Source of the DNA: Strongylocentrotus droebachiensis
Lineage: Eukaryota > Echinodermata > Echinoidea > Camarodonta > Strongylocentrotidae
Length of the DNA stretch: 64,000 nucleotides
Direction of reading: 5' to 3'
Assembly: GCA_035222895.1 (NCBI GenBank)
Contig: JAVYIG010000319.1
Coordinates: forward strand, 541,001-605,000
This document shows, in pieces, positions 34,001 through 46,000 of this stretch. The position numbers and the translations under genes were made by a program. Below the pieces are notes generated by a model. It searched no databases. It was given only the letters and a program-made list of their open reading frames with translations, and had not been told where the DNA came from. Within the stretch, counting starts at the first letter, position 1, and each line of letters starts with the position of its first letter.

Positions 34001-37000
34001 GTTCTTGCATCAAATCAATGCATGAAAACTTAGTTATTGAACTAGAAAAAGGGGTTTCTTTTTTAATAGGCAATTATGAAGCAGGAAGCCCGAAACCTTA
34101 GCCTACAAAACAAATCTCAACAAACGGTAGGCCTATCCTTTTATGAATTAATGAAAAAGTAGCCCCAGAAAAAAGAGCCCCCGAAATGGAAAAAAGAGCC
34201 CCCGAAAAATGAAAAAGTAGCCCCCGAAAATTTCCCCAAAATTTGAAATGGAGCCCCCGAAATGAAAAACTTAATTTTTTGCCTGCTACCTGAGGAACTG
34301 TATATTTTGTCCGCTTTCTTTGTTTGTCATGTTCATAGAGACAGTCAAACCTGTCTATAGCGGCTGCCTAAGGGAAACACTTCAATACTGTTTTCAGACG
34401 CTTAAGCAAAACCAGTGTGAAAAGAGTACTAGTGGTCTATGTCGACAGGTTCCTTAGTAAATGTTTCAATGAGAAATCATTTTCAAGGGAAACAACAAAC
34501 GTGCTCTTTGTAGACAGGTGGTCACTAAAGCAGGTTTGACTGTATAATCTTTATGATCATGATATGCAAAGAACTCTCTAGAAGCTCTTCCAAATCTGAG
34601 AAGTTGGCAACGATCAACGACTTAATCCTTCATGTACTCGATGATAGCTGACAAGCGATAAAAGTTGACAGGGCTACTTCGAGCAGGCGTTAAATATGAT
34701 CTGTTTGGAGCCAGAAGGGGATGTTTAGTATATGAGTTAACACCTTTCTGGCTCTAAACAGACCATCTGTGAAGCTAATACCAGCTTAATTGTCCTGGTA
34801 TACAAGAAACTCTGAAGGAGCTTTTACAGACCAAGGAGTTGCGATCTACCAACTTGTTTCTTCATATCGTCGGTGGGGTGACAAAACCTTGTATCTCAAT
34901 TTGTTGAGATTTCGATTTTTTTGCATAATTTTGTACCTAATGGCCTTCGACACCACCTGATAAATCCATGGAACGCCTCCTTCTCGGTTTTTTCAGATAT
35001 TCCACACAAACACCCTTAAACTAAACCTCGTAACTTTAACCCCCTTTAAAGCTGCACTGACAAAACCTTGTAACATAAGATATGTAATTCCTTTTCCTCG
35101 TAACTCACACACGACCTAACAGTACCAAAAGTAGTGTATACAAATCCTCGTAACTCATTCAGAGTTGAAAGTAAGAACTCGTATCTCAATTTGAATAAAA
35201 ACTAAAAACTTGTATCTCAATGTAGATAAACGCAAAAACCTTGTAACTCACTTTCAAATATAAAAACAATTATTTTACTGTATTTCAACAATGACGTTAA
35301 AAATTGTATAAATATTCCAGTTTTAAAAAGAAAGGACGGTGTCACAGCACTAAATTTGTTGAGACAGGAAAGTTTTTTCGCTCTCCTGAAAATCCATGAT
35401 TTTTGAGATGAGAGGTTTTGTCACCCCACCGACGATATACTCCATAATCCCTAGGTTATGAAAATTGCAGGGTTTACACAGTAGTTTAAGTCTGCAATGC
35501 TAATACATCGTGTACACTGGTGATTGTCTGACAAATTTACAGCCACTCACAATGCTGAACGAATCATAAATTTGCTTTATACTACTACTACCACCAGTTG
35601 TAAGACTATTGGTTACAAACTTAAATCCAACTGTTACAAAATAAATAGGTGATGAAAACTGTGACCTGGAAGAGCAAATACCTATGAAAGAGATTTGAAT
35701 TTTTATATACCTCTTGATTCTCTTGGTCCTTTGTATTCAGATTCTTTGCCCTTCCTGAAGATCTTGAGTGTAGGATATCCGCTCACGTCGTACCTGGTGC
35801 CCAGGTCACTTTCAGCAACAGCATCTACCTTGGCAATGAGGACGGGCGGATCGTTGCTCTTGAGGGCCGTAGCTGCCGTTTCCAATTCCGGGGCCATCTT
35901 CTTGCAGTGGCCACACCTATGTTATGAGAAAGAGAAACGAAGAGATTGAAAACTGCACTTATTCCAGCCTCAAAATGTATTAGGTCCACTTGTAGAGGCA
36001 TCATTTTTAAGGTGGTCTATTTATGCCTGAAGTAGCCGCTATCCGCTCTTGTGCTGTTCTTTAATGAATGCAAGTCAGATATTAAAGGTAATACAAAGTT
36101 TTGGGAAATTTTGAAAATTGGGTGGATAGTGAATCTTTACAATTTTGATATTTTTGGATGCCCCTGTGGATGTTTTATAAGCACTAAAAAATTTAACCCC
36201 TAAAACACTGCTGTTTTCGAGAAAAATTTAATATAAAAATTTACCGGTGCTCCCGGTAAATGTTTATAAATTTCAAATGGCGCCTACGGCCGTACAATGG
36301 TAGCTGCGACCATGAAAATCTCAGAATATGTAGTTGTGATATATAATTTCCAAATGGGAACAGCTAATCGGTCGATTTTAATCAAGAACCATTGTTTCAT
36401 AGCTTAATTAATATCTTGACCTTGAGAGGGAGCTATACAACATAAAGAGTTTATTATTTATAATTTCATAACTTTAGACTTGATTTCAACCGGGACAACG
36501 ATCAATGAATATTGAAGGAACGCATATGCTTCCAATATGTTAATTTGAACCAAATTCATGACCCCATACCAAAACTTTGTAATACCTTTAACTGCACCTG
36601 ATGCAAGAGATAAGTAATAAGGAGATAATCTGTACTACAAAATCAAAGAATACATTGAAATAAAAGCATACTGAAATTCCCACAATTCTCACAATCATCA
36701 GAGCAAAATGCAAGAATGAACAGTTTCAATTTCATGCGTTTTTACTTTTTAAAACAGTTGAATGTTTCATATATATATATGGTCATTTTCACAGTAAAGG
36801 GTGTAACTTTTCTCAAACAGGGTCAAAATTTCAAAATATGTTTTCATAATAATTTCTACTAAAATTAGTACTATAAGTGTCTAAATTATGGATTTTTTTT
36901 GGTTCTGGAGCTTAAACTACATGAGAAACCTGGAAAAATAATGAACAACTGTGACAAATATGATAAATTTGAACAAAAACAACATTTTAATTCTATCAAC

Positions 37001-40000
37001 TTAAATGAAAACATTTGTTCTCCAAACATAATTCAATTGCTATTTTTCATTTGCTATTCTAATGTACTTAAAGGCTTATAAAGCTTTTTTGGTCAAACTT
37101 ATTTGGTCTTTAAAAAAATTCAATGCGTTTGTCAAATTCAAGATAAAATATGACTTTGACATTTAATTTTTCAAATTTACCTATCTTCCAAGAGGGGGAG
37201 CAAAATACAAATTATTATACAAATACCATTCAGTGAAGGCTAATTACCATGCAAATTCCAAAGAAATCGCATTTCAAATGAGGAAGTTGAAAATTTCTCA
37301 TGTGTGTGTTTCGGAGGCTTCAGGTTAACAAAATGCCTGTTTCGGAGGCTTCAATCATGTTAACATAAAATGTTGTCCATTACTTAGGTAACATATTAAG
37401 AAAAATTCAACTTAAACTGTTAATGATATGTTAAATTACTAATATAACACCTAAAACATTTGTTTACAGTGTAAAAATACTTGTTAATATAAAGTACGGT
37501 ACATGTATGTTACAAATTATCTTTACTTAATACAATGAGTTTTTTGTTCAGTACGCAAACATTGCAAAGTCACTTAATAGCATCCATGAGGATTTCAAAT
37601 CTGTGCTGATACTCAGGGAAATATATTGTCAAGTATGTAATTTCCAAGGAAATCACTTTTCTCATATCAAAGTTGAAACATTCAGGAAACATATACATGT
37701 ATAGGATCAGTTCAAAGTAGTGTTTCGGAGGCTTCAAACATGTTAACACACTATATTGTCAACTACAAAGGCAATATACAAAGCGAAATTTAACCTTACT
37801 TTTGAAGATTCGATAAAATGTTGAACTGAAAGTAAAGTACTTAAAATAATTGTTCACATAGAAACCATTTATGTAAATTCATAGCAATGTATCATTACCC
37901 TTCACTTGCGTCTTTGTCATCATTTATTCTTAGTGCAAAGAATTAAATTTCCGCACAGTGGCTTCCACAAACTTGTTTGTTATGTGTTATAACATTTACA
38001 CTGACATTCATATTCGTGAAACCAATAGCATAGTAAGTATTTACAGGTTTTTGTCCTGGAACACAATTGTGTTCTACTTCTTATTTCAAAGAAATTTATC
38101 TGCCAACATGTCCAGTTCTCCTTCTTAAAAATTATAAAGGTAAGCTCTGCCGGCTGGGGTAGGGGTCCTGGTTGGTAGAGTCAGCTTCTGTATTACATCT
38201 TTTTTTAGGCTGATGGGCTTCACAGTCCTCTGTAAATTAATACAGACCATTGCTGTTCCGGCGCATGAATTTGACTTTGACATTGTCATCAATCACAGCT
38301 TTTACCTAGTAGCAAAATAAGAATATATAGCAAATACAAAATTTCATTAAAACACAGAAAAACAGCTTTCAGAATGCATTTCACTTCCTTGAAATATCTC
38401 ACAGTCCCTTATTTTATTTCATTCACCCTGTTAACTTTGTTCAGTACCACAGCATCTGCTCATATATATTTTAGAAAGATCTTATTGTCTATGTATTTCT
38501 CAAATAAAGAAAGTTGATCCTGTTAAATGTTTTTTTAATAATCCAAGATCTAACATGGGTAATACTTACGAGAGCCATGAAAACCACCCCATTTGTAGTC
38601 CTGCTGCTAGATGAAGGTGCATCAAAATATATGGCCACATAATCGCTCACATTGATCCTGCAATTGGAGAAGAAAATAGGAAATTAACAGTTTGTACTGC
38701 ACAGAACAATGTTAATACATATATCTGAGCTTGGACACTAAAAAACAATAATTTTGTTTGTGCATTACATAATAATTTATTATTTATCCATGTGTTGTTT
38801 AAGAATTAGTTTAGTAGTCTATACGGGCACCATCACTAAGTATGCTTAATGTGTACATTACACAAACCTTTAAGTACTAATTAATGACAGACTTGTTTTT
38901 ATCTGTTTTGACCATGGATTTGCAGGAATAACCTGTTCAAAATTGTAATTTGTACAAGGATTTCATTCCTTATTACTGGTTTACCATTGTGCATAGCCAT
39001 AGACCTGTTTATGTACACACATGTATATCAGGAGTCTAATTTAAACATTTGGTACTGAGGCAAACTTTAAAGGTCAGGTGACATCCAAATATAAGTTGAT
39101 TCATGTTTATGTGCAGGGCTGCATACAACTCATAATTTGTTATAAATATATTTCATAGATTTTTAAATATTTTACAATAATTTTCTCAGGCCTGCTAAGC
39201 TCCACCCTAAATAAATGCTCCAGATTTCATTTATCTATCTGTTAATCATTAGTGAGCTAACAAGAGAAATTGTTATGTAACTTTCTCCAGCTCAGCACAT
39301 GCTCACAAATACCTCCACGTTACCTTTCTTTTACTGGTGATACTACACCACTTCTGACATAGCAACTCGTAAGTTGGTATTGTATGGTCTATTGTAAACA
39401 GGTGATCAGCTCTGGTTTAGCTATTATACATACCACTGTCTCTTGTTAGCTCACTAATGATTTACAGATGATGTCACAAGATGAATGAGATTTGGAGCAT
39501 TTTTCTAGGCTGCACATCAACAGGAATCAAACTATATTTGGATGTCACCGACCTTTAAAACCACAAACATTGAGTATGATAAAGGTTCATGTACAATGTA
39601 CAATACAGATCGTTACTAGGCCTCACTATATTTTTAGTGACAAATCTAAACTTCAAAAACTTTCACACATCAGTTCCATTACAATGACCCATTAAACAAA
39701 AAGTACAAGTTAAGTAATTTAAGGACAAAATATACAGTTCTTACCTCTATATTCCTGTGGATAACAGTAAGGAAATGAGAGAACTGCCTGTAGTGTTCAT
39801 GCCTGTCTGGAAGAGATGCTATCTAGTATCAGATGTTGCTAGCACATGTTGCTGTAACCTTGTCAATATCTTCATGATCTTCATGGTCTATTGTTGTGGA
39901 CAAGGTCCACAGATCCTGCCGCGGCACTAATGTCCTTTCGACTCCTTTGGCAAGACACTAATCTACATTTGCCACACTCGACCCAGGTGAGGTAAATTGG

Positions 40001-43000
40001 GTACCTGGCAGGAATTAATTCCTTGAAATGCTTAAGCGCCGTAATGGAAGCCATGCTAAAGCCGGGGTAATAATTTCCAAATTTGGAAGCGCATAGAGAC
40101 GTTCAATATGTGCTACACAAGAACTAAATATTATTATTATTATTCCATTGTCTTAAAAGGGGTTGTACACACTGCTACCCAAACATTTCTAGAGGGTTCT
40201 TTGCCCACCAAATTTCTCTCCTACTGTTACAAATGGTCTTTGGATGGCATGGCCTATGCCATTTGATCATAAGGGGTTGGCAAAGACCATGATACATGTT
40301 GTTAACACTAAATGAAGCCTCCGAAACAAATTGGATAAATATTATGGATGTCTTATAATTTGGGAAAATACAGTGATTCATTTTAATACTTTATATATTA
40401 AAATATTCATAAAGCTTGGAAGATTTATATGTATAAACTTTTTTTATTATTTGGTGAATGATTCTTACATTATCAAGGTTTGAAACAGGTGAATACTCCT
40501 AGTACTGGTGTAAAATTTCTTTCTGAAATACTGACTATTTGTAAATCATTAAAAAAATAAAGAGCCAATAACATCTAACACATTCCTGTCCTTTAATAGA
40601 CCAAAACCAAACATTCAATAGGAAAACTGTAAACAATCCCCTATCTATAAAACCACAATAGCCAAAAATATGGTGTTAACTACAGTTTGAAGCCTCCGAA
40701 ACAAGTTTTTTGGTTATTAGTAAGTCTTGAAAAAAATTAACTGGATATCTATTTACTTTCAACTTCAAGGGAGCCTGCACATCCTAACCTATGATTGCCA
40801 TGCAAATTTAACATGAAACACATCGGTCTAGGTATTTAAAAAATGAAAAATAATCTTTTGGCTGTTTCGGAGGCTTCAAGTGTTTCGGAGGCTTCAAGTG
40901 CTAACGGAAAGTTTGTATTGTCTGTTATTCTTTAACAGTGGGGAATATCTCAGCTATTTTTTGACAAGTGATTTAGGGGTCCTAATGCTACATTTTGATA
41001 TAATGATTGGATAAGTTCCTATATTCATATTTGTACAAGCTGTCTGAATAGTTTGTTTCGGAGGCTTCAATTCAGCTAACGGAAAAATGGCGCGACTCAG
41101 TCAAGCGTTTAAAAAATTCTTACAAGCAACATGATCAGACAAATTTTGTCATTAGTTGGAAGTATAGATATCAAGTGTTATATCAAGAACAATTGAAATG
41201 GTAGAAAGCACTTTTCAAACCAGAGCTCTTGCTATGAAGTTTGTTAACTATTGTTAACGGAAAATGAAGTCTCCGAAACGACAAATAACAACTCTCTGTT
41301 CTCAAAAATAGAGGAGCAGTTACAGTTACAACTTCTTTGGCACTTTTTATTGAACATCTAACTTCACATTCTGCATAACAAAAACAATCCTCGCTGTTCC
41401 TGAAAAAAATGCAGGGCTTTACAAAAATGTCTATGTATTTTGTGTACATCAAAAGGGTCACATTTAGGGTACTTATGTGCCTGCCAAAATTTAACGAAGT
41501 AATCCCTGAAGAAGTTTATGCTACCCAAGGTAGCACCCAAGTAGGTTACTCATATGCCAAAATATCTTTGAATTCTGTAGCTTTATAAGATCACTGGAGA
41601 AAAAAATGTCCAAATTTCAAAGTTACACCCTTTACCGTGAAAATGACCATATATATTAGTTAGGAAAGTATGTACCAAATGTCAATGTAGGCGACCAGAG
41701 ATTTGCTCCCACAACAATCGCTCTGTGCTTTATTTCATCAGAGGTATAGGATTAGGGTTGCAATTGGGTTTTGGTTAGGTTTAGGGTTATAGCATACCTG
41801 CCAACCTGAGACAAGAGAAATTAGGAGTAAATTTTTCTGGATGGACTACGAGGACGCGAACCACCGAAGGATTGGGGTAGTAGCCCGTAGATTGGGGGGG
41901 GGGGGGGGCAGAGATGCAACCCTATAGGATGGCTGTCAGTAACATTTACCATATTTGTCCGTAACAAATGGGGGTCTTTCCGTAACGCAAGACACCGCAG
42001 CATAATTTTCGCGCAAAACATACACAAACACCCAATCACTCTTACTGCATTTCGAACCTACCATATTCAAGTCCAAAATAAAGATGTGCATAAAAACGTT
42101 TTTAAAAATCTGTTTCCAGTCAAAGGATCTCCTTCTCGGGTACTCGCTCTTTTGAGTGAATCCATGATAATATTCAGGAAGAAAACACCTCGTTCAAGCG
42201 TCGAATGGCAAATTGGAATCCACAGTCAAATGGCAGAGCTCGTATTCTACACACGCACACGTACACTCACCAGTACCACAGACACACCAGCCCAGGCCGC
42301 TAGGCCCGGCGTTCATGAACAACAACACACCGTATACCGCACTGCACTTGCAATGCGCCCGCTGAATCACCGAAGTCTTCGCTACTATATTGCGGGCGCC
42401 ATGCGCACGATCATCTACCCCCATGCTCCCCTCAAAAGGCACGAACGCACGTAGCATACGTAGCGGCCGTGTTGTTTTGGAATTAAACAAGATGGCGGCG
42501 GACGGACCATGTGCGCGAAAGTGTCTATCCAGTGTAGATAAAATTCAGTGAACCTATGAGTGAATGCGTGCGACATGCAGCGCTGTGTGCGGAGGCTATG
42601 TGATAAGGCGGCATTCGCTATTATAAAGTACTTTTGTTTATCGTTTCCCCGTAAGGCGTGATCTGGTTATCAGTGCTGTGTTATGCTTTAGTCTTATGCA
42701 ACAGTCGTTTGTTTTAAAAATATTTTAAAATTACAAAAAATCGGAGTTTTGAGGCATGCAATCGGAATTCGGAGTGGGTATGAAAAAAGCGGAGTAACTC
42801 CGCCTAAATCGGAGTGGTTGGCAGGTATGTTATAGGGTTAGTGTTGGTGTCAGGGTTGAAGTTAAGAATTTGGTTAGTACGACGTATAGGAAACTGACGT
42901 GGAGCGGTCGTTGCAAGAAGAGCAAGTGCTGTATAGACGTCCATGTAAGGAAAGGCAACTTACCATGGTGCATAGAACTCGACCAGGATGAGGTCAGCTT

Positions 43001-46000
43001 CATTCACAATGTCATCAAAGTTTTCAGTGGTCAGCGTAAGGACAGCTTCTGGAGGCGGTGTCCAGTTAGGATCGGATTCCTTCTTCATAAACTGCACAAT
43101 ACCTAGGAGAGAGAAGAATAGATGTGTCCATAAGAAATCCATTTTGCAAAATAATACATTCCTTGTTTGCAGATTGGAGCCGTGAAGGCGAGATGGCTCA
43201 GTCGGTAAAGTTTCTGTTTGTCAAACCAAAGATGATGGGTTCAAATCAAACCCAGGCAGATAAAGGAAGGCTGTATGGTGTGTTGATATGCCTCTCCCCT
43301 GCCCCCCCCCCCCCCCCACTCGGTGTTATTTAGGGTACGCATATGCATGTTCCCAGCAGCCCCCCCCCCCCCCCTCCCTTTCAGCATAAGTCTGGTGTGT
43401 AAAGTCAAAACGGGTACCGTATTTGTCGGTGTAAAGGCCGCAGTATTTTTGGAAGAGAAAATATCAAAAAGTCGGGGTGCGGCCTTTGCGGCGAAAGAGT
43501 AAAAAACAAAAATTTAAAAAAAAGTCAAAACCAGCACGAATTTGCACATATGGGACTACGAACGGTACAATAACTATACCACTATGGTACAGGACATTTC
43601 CACACATCTTACCGACAATTTTATCTTGCATTGTTGACATGAAGACGAAAATAAACTTCCAAAAACAACATCTGCCGATAGATCTTGATCTAAGTTCGTG
43701 CCAATGCATTGCAAAAGTAAAAGAAGGGCCCGTTTAACGGAGCTGCTGCGAAGCATCCAGCACGCGAAGTCGCCATTTTCAATCCATTTCAATGTATACA
43801 TAAACTGCAGGGTATGGCATCAGTGCGGGATGGCCGAGCGGTCTAAGGATGTGATTTTAGTCACATCAACATTTGTACGCAAGAGATCGAATCCCGTCTT
43901 CGATTTTTTTTTTTTTTTTTAAACGTCAAAATCGGGGTTGCGGCCTATGCGGTGCTGCGGCCTTATTGCCGGCAAATACGGTAGACCTTTTTCTTTTGTT
44001 ATACGAGCCTTTTCAGCATAAGTCCGGTGTGTAAAGTCAATACGGGTAGAACTTTTTCTTTTGTTACGAGCCAGAGATTTTGGGAACACGCATGTGCGTA
44101 CCTCCGTTCCCGGAGTCGGGGGGCCGGAGCTCCTCCCCTGTTTCATAGACGCAGGCTAGGTAACAGTGGAAAGCACCCTGTCCCTCTGATAGGACGTTAA
44201 AAGGAGAAGGAAAAGGAGTAGGAGAAGGTAAAGAAGAAGAACTAACACCTCAAATACAGAACGTTTCAGAAGACTTACCAATCTTTTCTCTTGGTCCATC
44301 ATAGGCAAAAGGTTTCCCTTTCCTGAAGATCTTCAGGGTAGGGTAACCAGAGACGTCAAAGCGAGAAGCCAACTCTTTATTCTCCGTTGCGTCCACCTTG
44401 GCGAAGGAAACAGGAGGAGTGGCAGACTTCATCTCAAGGGCAGCGGCGGCATACTCCGGGGCTAGTGTCTTGCAGTGACCACACCTAGAGGGAGACAAAC
44501 AAATTGCAGGGCTTAGATTAATCCAAGGCCACCAAGGCCATAGCCGTGGATGCCCCTTTGATTGGCCTCAATGCCCCTCTCCTTGGCCTTGGAGATTTTG
44601 TGTGCCCTTTCCAATTCTTCCTATTTGTGCTGTAATATAGGAATGTGCCTACAGAAAAGTGGCCTTGCCCTAAAAATGTTGAAATTTAAGGCCTGAAGTT
44701 GTATGGTTTTAATTGGAGCAGTTTAAAGCCTATCCGCATTAGTTTGACCAGGAGGGATTATACCTCTCTGCATGGTCACTGTCAGGTGGTTATCTCATCA
44801 AATCAGCTCTCAATTACAATAAGAAAAAGGGGACATGGGGGACCAATAGTCACCAATTAGGCATTATTTGCTTTACAGGGCACAAGTAGCTATAAGTAGT
44901 GCAGTCAGGCTTTAAAGGCAATGTATTCTATTGGCACTACTTCAGATTTATGTATTACTGCAATCTGCTGCTCACTATGTTCCAATGTGTTGACGCCCAT
45001 GTCCCACAATGCATCATCAACTGATGTCCCTCAAATGTACGCCTTCACCGATGGATGGCACAATTGAAAATACATTACAGCAGTGGAAGCAATGTCTTTA
45101 AAATATCCTGCCTATAATGGAGACTTCTTCTGATTCATCTTTAAAAATTGCAAAGCAAAATGACTGACTGACTAATTAGAAATCCTTGAATTTCATTTGA
45201 GCAAAATTTTTGTCCAGTTTTTAAACAGTATATTAACAGAAAAGAAGAATTCTTAGTTTGATAATCTGAGTTGACTTTTTAAACTTCATTGTGTCGAGAG
45301 TTGAGACTCTACATGTATGTACATGTAGATTCATGTGGAATTGTAAAGCCATCATTGTATTATTTTAATTTAACGATAACATTTATTCTACCGGCAAAGT
45401 TTACATGTATATACATGTAGTTATATTTTACCAAGGAGCGTAGAATTCCACGAGAATGACGTCCTCGTCGTTGACGACATCATCAAAATTGTCGGTAGTC
45501 AGTACAAGCACATCATCTTCTTCCGGCACGTGAAACGCCTCCTCTACGATTTCTTCGACAACATTAGATTCTAGGGAGATAACGACATGATACGGTACAA
45601 ATAATTCTTGCACTTTGCAATTTGTAGCAATAGAACCAGTAGACACTTAGGAAGACCACTGAAATTATACACGGTGAAGTCTCTGTAATCAAACAAGTTT
45701 ATATAAGAATTGTTATCACTTAAATTGTTATCATTAATTATTATAGTACTCTAGACCTCTAGATCATATTTCTCTAGTCCCACAAATCCACTAGTTTCAG
45801 TCTTAATCAATGGACAAACAAAAAACAATCTTTAAAAATCATGGAGTATAGAAGGTGGTTTTCAGCCCATACAATTCAAACTCTTGACTTTATCCCAGAG
45901 TTATAATTTCATATTCATTTCTAAACGAAAGTCAAGGGAGTCCATATTGTCTTGTATTGTCAGTAGTTCAGGGCTATAAATGTGAAGTCCCTCATGCATG

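Larger units (their letters stand above)
36781..41648. mobile_element. 4.9-kb DNA transposon with clustered 15-bp subterminal repeats
   Basis: GGTCATTTTCACAGTAAAGG at the left is mirrored by CCTTTACCGTGAAAATGACC at the right, flanked by (TA)n. Nine copies of GTTTCGGAGGCTTCA (either strand, 0-2 mismatches) cluster at 37305-37735 and 40310-41280, often with GTTAAC or GCTAACGG next to them. Remains of a spliced coding region lie on the minus strand (38237-38657). Two younger insertions (39071-39554, 39884-40144) sit inside. Superfamily not identified. All of it is in the large PDIA4 intron. Confidence 0.75.

Noticed and set aside
35000..35260. Possible telomere-like or CRISPR-like array from regular short repeats
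   Set aside because: The repeats vary, spacers are not unique inserts and the unit lies within a MITE. CRISPR is not expected in animal DNA.
42086..42490. 122- and 98-codon overlapping ORFs on opposite strands
   Set aside because: They sit inside the GC-richer element 41793-42829 and show no protein features.
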